Assembly: GCA_013407085.1 (NCBI GenBank)
Contig: JACCGJ010020047.1
Coordinates: 22,124-86,123, forward strand
Source of the DNA: Atriophallophorus winterbourni
Taxonomy: Eukaryota; Platyhelminthes; Trematoda; Plagiorchiida; Microphallidae
Direction of reading: 5' to 3'
Length of the DNA: 64,000 bases
The notes below the pieces were generated by a model that worked only from the letters and a program-made list of their open reading frames with translations, made no database searches and was not told the origin of the DNA. A program made the translations under genes and the position numbers. Below are positions 1 through 12,700 of the stretch, piece by piece (position 1 is the stretch's first letter; every line of letters starts with the position of its first letter).

Positions 1-340
1 CGGCTGTCACCCATGTCGTAAGCAGTCTTTCTCCACACTATTAAAACCAGAAATAGCTAGGCTGATACGTTTGTACAACAATGCCGTCACAAAAGTTGTC
101 AGGACGAAATGCTTAACCGGAATCAGGTTCTGGATATCTCTTCTCGAGGTTAAATGCTAAAGCCTTTCGTACGTTTGGATATAACCAAAGGGCAGTAGAT
201 ATTTTACATTTTGAAACGGTTTTTTTCTTCCTCTGGTGGACCGTTTTCATAGAGGTACAAAATCCACCTGCCTGAAGCAAACTGCTTTTGAAGCACCAGT
301 CTTCATCCTTTTCGCTGTCGGTGGAAGCAGTTCCGACGTG
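1..340 (-). repeat. RTE-family 5' UTR-like repeat, degenerate
   Basis: This stretch aligns by eye, in the same orientation, with 23890-24120 (the region just upstream of the RTE-like element ending at 23886) and with 40620-41010. Shared blocks include 'agctaggctgat', 'caatgccgtcac' and 'ggcagt'. Because the 24 kb copy is the 5' flank of a minus-strand element, this copy is probably the 5' part of a minus-strand RTE whose body lies left of the window. No coding capacity is seen. Confidence 0.55.
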
Positions 341-975
341 TCACAGAGAAACGCAAGTGCAGGTCAAGTGATTACTTTGTCATAGGCTGTAGAAGCCGTC
401 CAAAATAGACCACTTTTGAAATGGGGGCTTATCCCGAAACCCATTCCCGTTACGACAAACTTGGAACAATAAAAGATTGAAAATGTGGTTAATACAACTG
501 AGATGCTGATGAACCACTCCTCCTGAAGTGATTAATGAGGTGAAAAATAAAAACAATTTTACCATCTACTATTGCCTATAGAATATTATTTCATCTTAAT
601 GCTGAAATAGAAGGTATTGTCAGTCAGTAAATCACACGTAGGTGTGAAAATAGAATTTTTGAAAACAAAATTAATTTATTCACTGCAACAACTGTTTTTT
701 TACCGAAACTAAAAAATATTGACCTTGACAATTTGCAATCAGAACTCTCCTCAGAGCAAACTTCTTGGGAGGGGGCTGTGTAACAACGGTGTTTTAACGG
801 ATCGATAAGTATTTGACCTTGACAATTCACGCGTGTTACGTAACTGCTCTTCTGTACCGTTTTACACGTTTTGGCTACCGCGACACAATCTATATTGTAC
901 GGTCCGTTCCGTTCTCTCCTACCTTCGTGGGTCTTTATTGTAGTAGTCACCCTAATACAACAATTCGATCAGCAA

Positions 976-1174
976 TCATGCATGTAACCACAAGCCTGAT
1001 CCAGGCAAAGTGTTGCACAGTGAGACTGCACGTGGGCTAAGATACTGTCAGGTTGCCAGGCGTCGACAGATATGAGAAAGGAAAATAGCAGTGGCAGTGA
1101 GACTCCATCCTGTATTTGCATACAGCTCACTACCAATGCCAAATCAATTTAACATGGTGTTTAGTTTACACATC
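976..1174 (+). repeat. Short interspersed repeat, family S, copy 1
   Basis: A non-autonomous repeat of about 200-240 bp occurs more than ten times in the window. This copy shows the family core 'cctgatccaggcaaagtg', then 'ctgcacgtgggctaagat', 'gacagatatgag' and the distal part 'ggtgtttagtttacacatccg'. In the opposite orientation the family ends in a short CATA-type tail. I see no convincing tRNA-type A and B boxes, so SINE is a working label. Confidence 0.7.
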
Positions 1175-1199
1175 CGTTTTTGCTTACAAATTAGAAACG

Positions 1200-3600
1200 A
1201 TTTCTAGTCTTCGTTTGCATGCAGTTCCATCACAAAGAACATCACGACCGGTTTCATTAGGCACGATCAAAATGCGCATGTCTTGAAACAGTGGAGGAAT
1301 GGTAAACAAGTTGCGATTGTATGCCACTGTTGGACAAGGTTAAGGCGACCAACCTGTTCAACCAGAGGCCACCAAGAGGGGGTTAAAGAAACGACTTACC
1401 CGATAAGTGTAAACCACACGAAACCGGTCGTAGGGTGTGTAATAGAAATGCAGCGAACGAGCATTTTTGTTCATGATCATGGTTTACAGTTAGAAACCCC
1501 TCAAAAATGATTTTCACAAGTCGGACTCTAGGCCTTTGAATCTGCACGTGCTCGAAAGTTAAATTGTTTTCATGCGTTTTTTTTCATTTTTTCATCAACA
1601 CTGAAGCTTTTGTTTTTTAAACGGTTAACATTCTTGAAACCGATAACAAAGACGAAAATTTCAATGCCCCGCACGCTATAAACGCTGCGCAATATTATTT
1701 ATTTTTTGAAGGATGGAATTTGCTGCGCGGTCAAGAATAAGCGAAAGAAAACAACTCATCACAATGGCCTCAGACGGACCGAAACTAAGGTTTGATTATG
1801 AATAGTTGAAACTGGCACAATCTCAATTTTCCCATCAAAAATTTAAGACGTCCCCCTAGCGGTGTTGTAAATCCCGTGGTTTTAAACTATTTGATTACTG
1901 AAAATTCGTTTTAACGAATAAAGTTCATAGCTTACTTTCTTTCACATTCAACCCTATATACAACTGTGGCAGACAAACGCACCTTGATTTCTCGTTTTAA
2001 TTTTGCTGTTCGCAAGCTAGCTAATCAACTCAGACTATATGGTTTCACTTAAGCCTCACTAATGAAGATAACACAAATTGCATTGCGCGTCGGGAACGCA
2101 CAATTATCAAATTAGTGCTGGCTGTGTAGCAGCCCAACATTTATTACCAATTCATAAAGTGGTATTTAGCGCATATATCAGGAATCTGATTCGTAATTAA
2201 TAACAACAGCCCCTGAACCCCTTCCAAGGTTTCGGATGAATTTCATTTAACCTACGGAATAGTAAACAGAGTTGGCTATGATAACCACAACGGCTAACTC
2301 GTTTTCTAGCAATCAGACGATTTATTAGTAGCCTTCTTTTTTGATGGTTCGAAGAATCAAAGACCGATTTAAAACAACAAGCATAATAGTTAAATTTTCT
2401 CTCAAAAAATGTCGCCACGAACCGCATAAAAAGTCACGTGCAATATAACGCGAGATGCACACGACGAGCAAAAATCGATTCTGGTGGACGCTGACGTCAT
2501 GAAAAAATTTTTATATTCCTCTTTCTGACGAACATTAAAACCTTGATTCTCCAAACCCTAACAAAAAGCATGATCCGGTAACTCAAATAATCAACGATTT
2601 TACAACGGGTGGCGTAAAATGGGTAACCGCCAGAACGGAAATTAATATCAGAAAAATACACAACGCATCTTTAACATGGGGCATGAGAATCACATGAACC
2701 TTTTACTGAGGGATGTTAGACATTGAAATATTTGTACCATGTAATGTGAATATTTAAAAAATGTCTTCACCAAACCTACTCAACAAATGTGAGACCCTGT
2801 CTCTGAGATACCGTATGCACTCTGACCAGTAAGGACCGCTCTGCAATCAAGAAATTCTCCGATAATTTAGTTTAGCTCATCATTTATGCCAATAATGAAA
2901 TTTTTCCTGGATAGTATAATTCGTGGTAGCACCAGGTAGAGCTCAGCCGCGGTTTTGTTGTAGAAAACAAGTGTCCAATGTGTCAACGCGTGATTTCTTG
3001 AAACGCAACTTGGCAACCGGTGCATCTTCGTAAGATCAATGTGTACGTCAACGGTGATAAAATGCTACCGGCAGCCGTAGCGTCATCCCAGTAATATAGA
3101 TTGATTTCAAGAGCAGAGGTCACGGAGTAAGAAGGGCTAAGCTTGGGACACGAAGGGATCTTATAGCGAAACGTTAGGTCAGGGTCACCGTACGTTATTC
3201 GTACAGCCTGTTAAAATAAACTCGTTTGCTAGCCTACCAATTGCTCCACGAAAAAACAGTCGCAAGGTTGGTCTAATAAATGTACAGATTCAGGCAGAAT
3301 GCAATTTGCATTTTTTTTTGAAAATAGATAGACAAAAACACTTATCTCTATACGCTTTTCTTTCACATTTACTGGTCGAGCAGTTAATCAATTTATCACC
3401 GCTACTTATTTGGCATATGAATGAAAAAGATTCATCCGAATGTTTCGCCACAGGATTAACGAAGTTTACATACAGCACTTCATAACGATAAGCCGTGTAG
3501 TACTAAATGCACATTTCAATAAATCCAAGATATATATCGGAAATATGAATTAATAATTGAAATTATTGAATTTTAAACATTTCGAAGCAAAATGATGGCA
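1200..3600. other. No gene recognised (1.2-3.6 kb)
   Basis: The stretch is AT-rich with only short open frames and no recognisable domain. It lies downstream of the 3' end of FIS1 and may hold its 3' UTR near 3600-3676. I found no canonical AATAAA on the minus strand within about 150 nt of the stop codon. Confidence 0.5.
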
Positions 3601-3676
3601 ATGTCATTCAAAATGTATCACAAATATAAACTTCAAAATAAAAATAAGCAGTCCAAGATATATTCCCGAGAAACAG

Positions 3677-3774
3677 TTATTTTTTCCTTGATAAGCCAAC
3701 GCCAAGGCCGATTCCAATGAGGGCAGCAGCACCTAGCACTGCACCACTTATGGCAGCAATTCCGGTTATACCAT
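3677..3774 (-). CDS. FIS1: FIS1 exon 5, membrane anchor and stop
   Basis: It has 98 nt after the acceptor cttttcag. It encodes GITGIAAISGAVLG and a further Ala/Gly-rich stretch, ending SRKK and TAA at 3679-3677. This is one hydrophobic helix with a short basic tail, as expected for a tail-anchored outer-membrane protein. Confidence 0.95.
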
Positions 3775-6700
3775 CTGAAAAGTACGAATCAAATGACAAT
3801 GACGGGTGCAAAAGCGATATAGAATTTTTCAAATAACGGACACAGCGTGTAACGGGATACGATTGACAGACTAGATCACTAATATGTATGAAGTCACAAT
3901 TAGACGTTATCCCAGGTCTTGAAGTTCGGCGAATAAATAATGAGGAATGGTTGATAAAATTCTGTGCAAAATCTCATTTATTTATTAGCAGAATGTCATT
4001 TTGCCGTAAAAGTTTACGTGCAACCAGGTACTCACGTGATGGAAATAAACCTTCAGTCCAAATCGGAGTTTGCACAGAGGACTACTGCTCCTTTTGGAAT
4101 ACCTGCTTAGATTATGATCGTGCTCTTGTGAGACGAAGGTTTATGATAAAGTTGCACGGAACTAAGCATTTGAACGGAAATCCGATAGTGGCCAAACGAT
4201 TTTGTCAGCCTTCTTATAAGATTATCTTGAGCAAATCAAGCCTAAGTGTTCAGTGAGCAACCAAAGATCGAGAATGGAAAACGATAGCGCGGATTATATG
4301 GGATGCCGTAATATCAGCCTGTGGGACCATACAATCAAGTTTTCACAAGCAGCGACAAACACCTGAATCCGAGCACAATAGAGAGCGTAGACACGTAAGG
4401 AAAGAACTTTAACAGAGTTTGCGACTAGAAAGGGATAGTTGGTGGCTAGATAATGTCGAACGAATGGAAATGGCAAATAACGGTGGCAACGTACGCAGCC
4501 TCTTTCTAAAATATATTCAGCCAAAGGGTTCAAAAACAAAGGAGTATGTGCCGAATCCGGGGTTAAAGTACCGCAGGAACCGTAAGTATTGACGCTCTTC
4601 ACTCTGGGTTGAACATTTTCGTAAACAAGTTTGCTCGCTCCGTGCTTTCTTCATGGTCCCACCTGGTGCAATGTGATCCTTGGCTATTTAACGTTGACCC
4701 TACTCATGATTCAGAAATTGAAGCACGCTCAATCAGAGAAGAAGGCCAGTTGCTTTCTACTCAGGAACACTAACTTCATCAGAAAGTCGCCATTCCTGTT
4801 GAAAAGAAGCGTACGCAATCGTAGAAGCTCTGAGAAAATGGAGACGACCTTTTTGGGAATCATTTTAAACGGGTGACTGATCAGAGGTATGTCGTTTTCA
4901 CGTTCGGGAATACCAACAAAGACAAAATAAAAAATGAGAAAATCGAACGCTGGCGAGTTGAACTTGGATGTTTCAGCGATGACGTTGTCTACAGACAGGA
5001 AAAACAAAACTAAGTCGCAGATGCGCTTTCACACGGATTTTGCGCATGAGTCAACGACAGCTTGAATCTAAAGAATCTTCATGATTTACTTAGCCCGTTC
5101 ACGTAGTTTAACTAATTCTGTTGACGATATAAAACGAATGATCAGCTTTCGTCGAATTTGTGCTGAAGTCAAAGTTAGATTTTTCAAGCTTTCAGATGTT
5201 GCACTTATCAAGGCCACACAACCGTTCGAGCGCCTGAGTATCGATTTGAAGGGACCTCTCTCATCTGCCAACCGGAATCGGTTTTTACTTACGATCATCG
5301 ATTAATTTTACCGGTTGCCATTTGAGTATGCCTGTGGGGATACAACATCGGCAACCGTCATTCGATCCCCAACTGATTTGTTCTCCATATTTGGGATGCC
5401 ATCCCATGTTCATTCTGACCGAGGTCATTCATTCATGTCGAACGAACTTTGTGATTTTCTCCACTCAAAAAGTGTAGCTACAAGCCACTCTATCCTGTAC
5501 AACCAGCAGTCTAATGGTCAAGTATAACGCTTGAATGCTACCTTGTGGAAAACTATACTTTTGTCGCTAAAGTCCAACTATTTGGAAGTGAAATATTGGG
5601 AAGCCGTACTACCGAACGCCATCCATTCTATCAAGTCCTTATTGTGTACAAGTACGAATTATATACACGAGAGAATGTTTCAACACAACCGAAAAGCGAC
5701 AACCGGCACATCCATTCCAAGCTAGATAATACAAGCAAACTGAGTGTTAATGCGCAATAATCTAGGATATAGTAAATACTAGGCATTAGCAGAAGAGGTG
5801 GAACTGATTGACTGCAATCCAACTTATGTAAGGGCACGTCTTCTTAACGGCCAAGAAGAGTCGGTATTGCTTCGTCAACTCGCACACATTGGAGAGCAAC
5901 ATGATGCGATGATTACAAATGCCGAACAATGCGCTTTCTGAAACTCTATGGAACCCAGAACCTAACGAGTCTCAATGAACTTATCCATCAACAACAACGG
6001 GTCCGACCATATGATCTGAGAAGCGGTGCCTCTTAACAAGCCAAAACAACTGAAGGTTATTATTTTTTCGAGGCAGTATGTATGTATGAAAACACAAGCC
6101 TGATCCAGGCAAAGTGCCGTAAAGTCAGAGACTGCACGTGGGCTAAGATACTGTCAGGTTGCCCAGGCCTAGACAGATATGAGAAAGAAAATAGAAATAG
6201 AAATGTTAGCGCAGATCCCCCTAGTGATTTAGAAATTAAACCATGTATCGAATCCATGAAACGATTCAAGGCTGCTGTCCCGGATGACATAGCGCCTGTT
6301 TTGTTCAAGGAAGGTGGCTGCTATGATTGAAGTTTGCTGCGATATGCCTTATTACTGTTATCCACCCTTATTATTATATGTATGTATGAAAGCACTAACC
6401 TGGTCCAGGCAAAGTGCCGCACAGTCAGGGACTGTACATGGGCTGAGATACTGTCAGGTTGCCCAGGCCTAGACAGATATGAGATAGAAAATAAAAATAA
6501 ATTATATACAAACAAGCGAGAAGAATGATTGCCTGTAAACTAGGCTTCATTCAATTTTCGAGGCAGGGAGAATGTCGTATATCGTTGTCTGTTTGTGTTG
6601 TACTGTCGTTTTATATTATAAACTCGTTACCATATATAAAAGCATCCCTTTCTCTTTTTAGCCTAATACTGTATCAACAAGTTGTTTAAAGCCAAAATCG

Positions 6701-9700
6701 CGGATCTTCTTACTCTCTACTCGTCGGGTTATCTATAATCTATTCATCACAGTTGTCACGCGCGTGATGAAGGTTTGCAATGAAGCTGATGTCGCGCTAC
6801 TTGTTCGCACCCCTTCCTTGTTGTTGTATGCACCTGATTCAACTTGGTTATGCTTAGCAGTACATAGGTACCGTGAGCATTTTGGTCTCACACTTCTGAG
6901 CGTTGTGAGATGCTCTTTTGTCATAATTGTGTAAAGTTAAGCATTCGGTACTTGCTATCAGTGCTGATGATTAGTTCAAAAATACGATTTCCGAAGAGTT
7001 CACTACATGAAAGCCATAGAGACGCTCAAATGTAACTGCAGGGGAAGGACTTAGCAAGTTGCAATTTTCACGATGTCATCCGCTAGTACATACAGACAAA
7101 AGCGTCGTGATTAAGTACAGAGATATGTACATTAACGTTTCTCGTGATGTTCACTGACACATCGAAATCAACTTTCTACATGTCTAGGCCTGAGCAACCT
7201 GACAGTATCTTAGCCCATGAATGATCGACCAGCGAACAAGGTATAAAAAAGCCCTCGAGCCTCGCTTACTGGATTGCCAAGACGCTTTACAGATAAGAGA
7301 AACTGCTAGCAAAAGCGAACAGTAAGGGTATTCAGTTACGCTGTCTATGCCAATGTTTGACAGATGAACATGGTTTCCAAAAGACAACAGTTCAGCATAA
7401 ACGTTAGTCTATAAGCATAAATACTAGTTGGGCAAGAGCGGATAGTGCTCGTGGCTGATGAACGTATATCACGCCGGATGCACGGATGTGCAATCGTGCA
7501 GCATTTATGTACTGTGCTGCCAACACCGTGATAAATTGATTGGCCAGCGGTAGTCAGCAGCATGCTGAAACATGCTGGAGTCTCACTACGATTTCGATTT
7601 CCCCCCTCATATCTGTCTAGGCCTGGGCAACCTGACAGCATCTTAGCCCACGTGCAGTCTCTGACTGTGCAGCACTTTGCCTGGATCAGGCTTGTGCTTT
7701 CATACATACATACGCCCTCATCGTACGACTGATACCGATCGGCCGATAACTGCATATCGCTGTGAGCACTGTGGAAGATATTTTTCCTTTAAAATAGGAC
7801 TTTTTAGTCAGATGTAAGAACGGAACCGACATGAGTTTGTGATGAACATCCATAGTCGACATCGACCGAATGAGGTCAACAACAACGTATACATGAAGGT
7901 AAGCTTAAAACACAAGTCGCGTGGTGTAAGTCTCTTGATCAGAATTTAGAAATAAATAAAAACACTAAACGTACATGTTCAGAGATCACTTAAAAACTAG
8001 AGAGCATTAAGGATGCAATTCGAAATGACAGGACTAGATAGAAAGCAAAATGGTTAATATTGCGTTTATGTTCCGTCGTATGAATCAAGAATGACTTTTA
8101 CAGATAAAGCCAGTTCTGAATGAGGATCACCACTACACCATTCTGAAGTTCAAGTCGCAAAGTCTCCAAGGGTGCTGATCACAAGCGCTTTTGAACAGCT
8201 GTTCTGGCGGTAGAGCAAGGAACTGACTCGTCTGTGTTACCACCTGCGTGGATTGTGTGCATTCAGTACTCAGCTCAAGCCAGATAGACTGTCGCAACTT
8301 TAGTTCATATCTACGAAAGCTTGACTTGCATACTCGTCTGAATAACGCAAGGAACTTGACCTCATATGGGCCAAGAAAATGCAAGATGACAAGGCAAATT
8401 ATTCCCTTCAAAGTTCAAACGGGTAATCATTGAACAAGCTCCGTCGATCTTGTAGGTAAGATGGCACATAATCTGTAACATCGCTGCACCCCAGCTTTGC
8501 ACACTATCGAGTGAATAGCATTCGATTTTTGACGTTGGGTTAGCTACGTACAGCCCATATTTTTTACTGAATTCCATAAGGACCACACCAAGTTGCTGTC
8601 CAGAGTCAGTAGAAGCACACCAGATTTCACGAGCCATGCATAAGTAAATTACGTAAAAGCAATTTCCATTAAACTCATTTTTTGTGCACACTTGCTCAAA
8701 CTCAAAGGGGTTCTTCATTGTATTCTTGATCAATCGCTCCATAACATATGCCTATGATTGGCAGGCTTTGAACATAGTACCCTGCTGCCATTCATGAGGT
8801 AAACCACCTAATGTTACAAATTTCTGAAACAACAAAGCCGGTGGATAACACCAGATATTTTAAAGCAAGCTTAAAAGCGGTGGATGATTGACGTCCAGCC
8901 GTGGCGCTGATTGAATGTCAATTATTTCATGAGTTTTGCCGTTCATAAACCCAAAACATTGGCAGATAGGAAATCAACATTCTAAATAACAAAAAGGTCC
9001 GCAGTTGACAAACAAAAACCTCGTCTGCAAACATCAGTCACATCCAGCTCAAATCAGTTTGTTAGCGAACTTCACACGACTGCCTAAAAAAACTCTCCCC
9101 AGCCAGTTTGAGTGAAGCCGGCAGAATAACTGCACACCCCTTCGCCACACTGCATATTCTGCAATCGCGCCGCCTTTCATGCTGCTAATTTTGTGAATAA
9201 AATTCCGGAACTCCGTTACCACTATTCCCTGTGTTTATGGGACCTAATAGCCGTTACCGAGACGTGGTTATCAAGCGCAGTTCATGATGCGGAACTCACC
9301 ATTCCAAGTATGTAATTACTTCGCTGTGACCGTACAACAAGAGGTGGTGTGGTGTTCTATTATCACGAATCACTTCACTGCGAACCATGAACTGACCCTG
9401 CGTTAGGTGACTCTGATGTTCATTGGTGCACGCATGTGCAATCGTGTAGTATTCTGTGCTGTGCGGCTAACATCGTGCTAAATTGATTGGCCAACGGTAG
9501 TGAGCTATATACTGAAACACGCTGGAGTCTCACTATCACTTCTATTTCTTTTGTCATATCTGTCTAGGCCTGGGCAACCTGACCGTATCTCAGCCCATGT
9601 GCAGTCTCTGACTGTGCGGCACTTTGCCTGGATCAGGCTTGGGCAGCATCACACATCACATGGTGCCAAATCTTACCCAAGCAAGACAGTCTTCCCTTGA

Positions 9701-12700
9701 TTGCAGTTGTTTATAGATCTCTCAGTAATACGCCACTGCTCGATTACTCCCTTATGTCACCACTTCGACATGCAAGTAAAAGATTCTCCCACATACTGAC
9801 GATGGGAGACTTTAACTGCCCCAGCCTTTATGGGGAACATGCCTCTCACACATTTGGCATTGCCTTGTCCGAAATATTGGCAACCCATCCATTATACAAC
9901 GATATTCACGAAGCTACTCGTTTTCGAGACACAAATACACCATCCCTTCTGGATCTCATCATCACCAACGAAAAGTTAATGATTGAAAACCTTTCCTCTA
10001 ACCCTCCCCTGGGTCACAGTGATCACGTTGTCTTGACATTCATATTTGTCTATTTCATGGACAACTTCAACGAACCTCGCCCTAAAAGCCGCTGGATTAC
10101 CGATTTAAGCCTCTTCCACCAACTCATGGGAATTCTTAGGGTTTGACCAGATCGACATTGCATGGACCACGTTTCTAACTCATTGGCACGCGCTGCTACG
10201 TCTTACTAGTTAAGAGAAGCCCCTCCGTCGAAAGAACCCCGGATCATTCCTTCGCAGCCGAACACGGAAAGCCATAGCACAGCAAAACTTGACATGGCGG
10301 TTACCGGCAATTTATAGGTCATTGCGAAATTATTGCACATATCTTATCCACTAAGACAAATATCAATACGAAATGCACATCTCTAACAATTTTTTGCACA
10401 ACCCCAAAAGTTTGCTCAAAATTGTGAATAAGAGACGCGTAGTTAAACTTGGAATTCCATCTGTAGTCAGCTCAAACGGTCTCGCCTCAACCGCCTCGGG
10501 AGCTGTAAAACTGTTGTCTGAACACTATGCCCCAATTTTTAACCCTATTTATCATACGGACCCCCCATTTTTCTTCTCCCTGACATGAAAAAAATGAGGT
10601 TCACTCCGGATGCGGTCCACAAGAAGATTTCATGTCTACGGCAATAATCCTCACAAGGACTCGACGGCATCCACCCTAAGATCCTGAAAGTAGCCGCAAT
10701 GAACATATCTCATCTACTTGTCACGTATTTTCTACGTTGCATGAACTCCACTAAAGTCCTCCAAACTTGGAAAGTTGTTATCACTCCTATTATTAAAGGC
10801 GGCATGCGGTCGGAACCCGCAAATTATCGCCCCATTGTGCTTTTGTCAATCATTTCTAAAGTCATGGAGAGCATATTTTGTGATCACCTTGTCTCACATC
10901 TTGAAACGCATCAACTTTTAATCTCACAACAACAGGGCTTTCGCGCCAAGCGTTCATGCACTTCCAATTTTCTTCTTGCATGGGATGACTGGACGAAATC
11001 CGTCGATGAAGACATTGGTGTGGATGCAATATTTCTGGATTTCTCCTAGGAATTCGAACGTGTCGACCATGACATTATTTTACTTAAACTCGATTCCTGC
11101 GGCGTAGGGTCATCCTTACTGTCCTGGATAGTATTTTCTTCGCAACTTCCTCTGTGTTCGTGTGCTTAACTGCTATTCAGCCCGCTTCCCAATCAAGTGT
11201 GGTCTGCCACAAGGCTCTGTTCTTAGTCCCCGACTCTTCATCATTTTCATCAATGACATTGGCCAGAACATTAAATCGCCGTTCCTCCTATTTGCTTTCG
11301 ATGTCAAAATATGGCGCTCACCAAATAGCCAAAGGATTCACATGCCCTACAAGATGACTTAGATCGTTTACACAGCTGGTCTTTAAGGAGTCATCTCCCA
11401 TTCAACACCTCAAAGTGTAGCGTTTTCCCCATCCGACCTTTTGATCCTGTCGCCTACAGTTTGGGTACAACAGCACTTCAGAGTGTTCGACAAGAAAAGG
11501 ATCTTGGTATCATCATCCAGCACGATCTCGGTTGCACCACACAATGCGAAAAAGCCACAGCTACAGCCAACCGTAACATTGGCATACTTCGCCGCGCTTT
11601 CGGCAGGTTCGACCGGTTTCTCTTCCCGACACTGGTGAATCTCAACATCCGTCCACACTTGGAATACGCTGTACAGGCTTGGTTATGCAAATATGTGTCC
11701 CTTCTCGAAAAAGCCCAGCGACGTGTGACAAAGCTTGTCCGTGGTATACACAACATGCCGTATGAGGAAAGGTTACGAAGTTTAGATATATTCTCCGTTA
11801 CTTACAGTCTTCACCGAGGCGACATGTTACTTAATCACCGGATCTTGACTGACCCCTCCCATCAATGCAACTTCCTAATCGTTCCCTCTCCGAGCACTAA
11901 CCTCCGAGGACATGAGCTGTTACATCAACAGAGCAGGCTTGAATGTCGACACAGCTTATTCTCCGTGAATTTGCAGTCAGTGGAACACACTTTCAGACAC
12001 ACTATTTGAAGCCGCTTCCTTCGGTTCCTTTAAGGGTCTCCTCGATTCGCACCTCTAAGAAATCTTGCACTCCCAAGACACATCTACCCCGTGAACACTA
12101 TTTTCTTGTTTTCACAACCCCTACGGCGTTCTTTCAAACTCACTAGCACGTAGCAATGATAAGTTCTGTTTCTGTGCCATTTGCATTTTCGTCATAACCC
12201 CGCTAACTCGTTGCCACTTATATTGCTCTTCCAGATCCCAGTATCGGAAGTCCGAAAGCACGCGGTTTCAACTGAACCTTTTCCGGAGGATGCGGTGGGT
12301 GGCTGTGTTCCGTGTTGACGCCCTACCTGTCCAAATGCCACAAAATGCCCGCTATAAGGCCTTCGAACCTTAAACATTTCTTTCTTTGCTTTTTCGACCC
12401 GCCGTCAAACCTACCCTACGGTTTGAACAAGCTCTTAGCTTCTTATACCGTAATAAACTAATGAAATATTGATCAACTTCTCCACCAATATCGGCTGAGT
12501 GGTGTATGACCATGCCTTTATTCGATGGAATGTATGGAAATGCTAAAAAGTGAGTGTCGGCATTCCCAAAAAATCAATTTTTCGCATATATATTTAACAT
12601 ATGAAAGGATGTTTCACGGAAGATAAGAGATTCTTCGAGTAATGTGGAAATCAATATGGAAATAGTAAACATTAGTTCGAGAGCAACTAGATGCGTCTTA

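Noticed and set aside
2197..2427. 76-codon minus frame downstream of FIS1
   Set aside because: No domain, no splice context and composition like the surrounding AT-rich sequence.
4660..6050. Intact LTR retrotransposon or provirus
   Set aside because: No LTRs, protease or RT were found, and the integrase carries several stops; only a fragment remains.
12190..12400. Possible ncRNA or small gene in the GC-richer block after the CR1 ORF2
   Set aside because: The position directly after the CR1 C-terminus makes it a LINE 3' UTR; no independent signal was seen.
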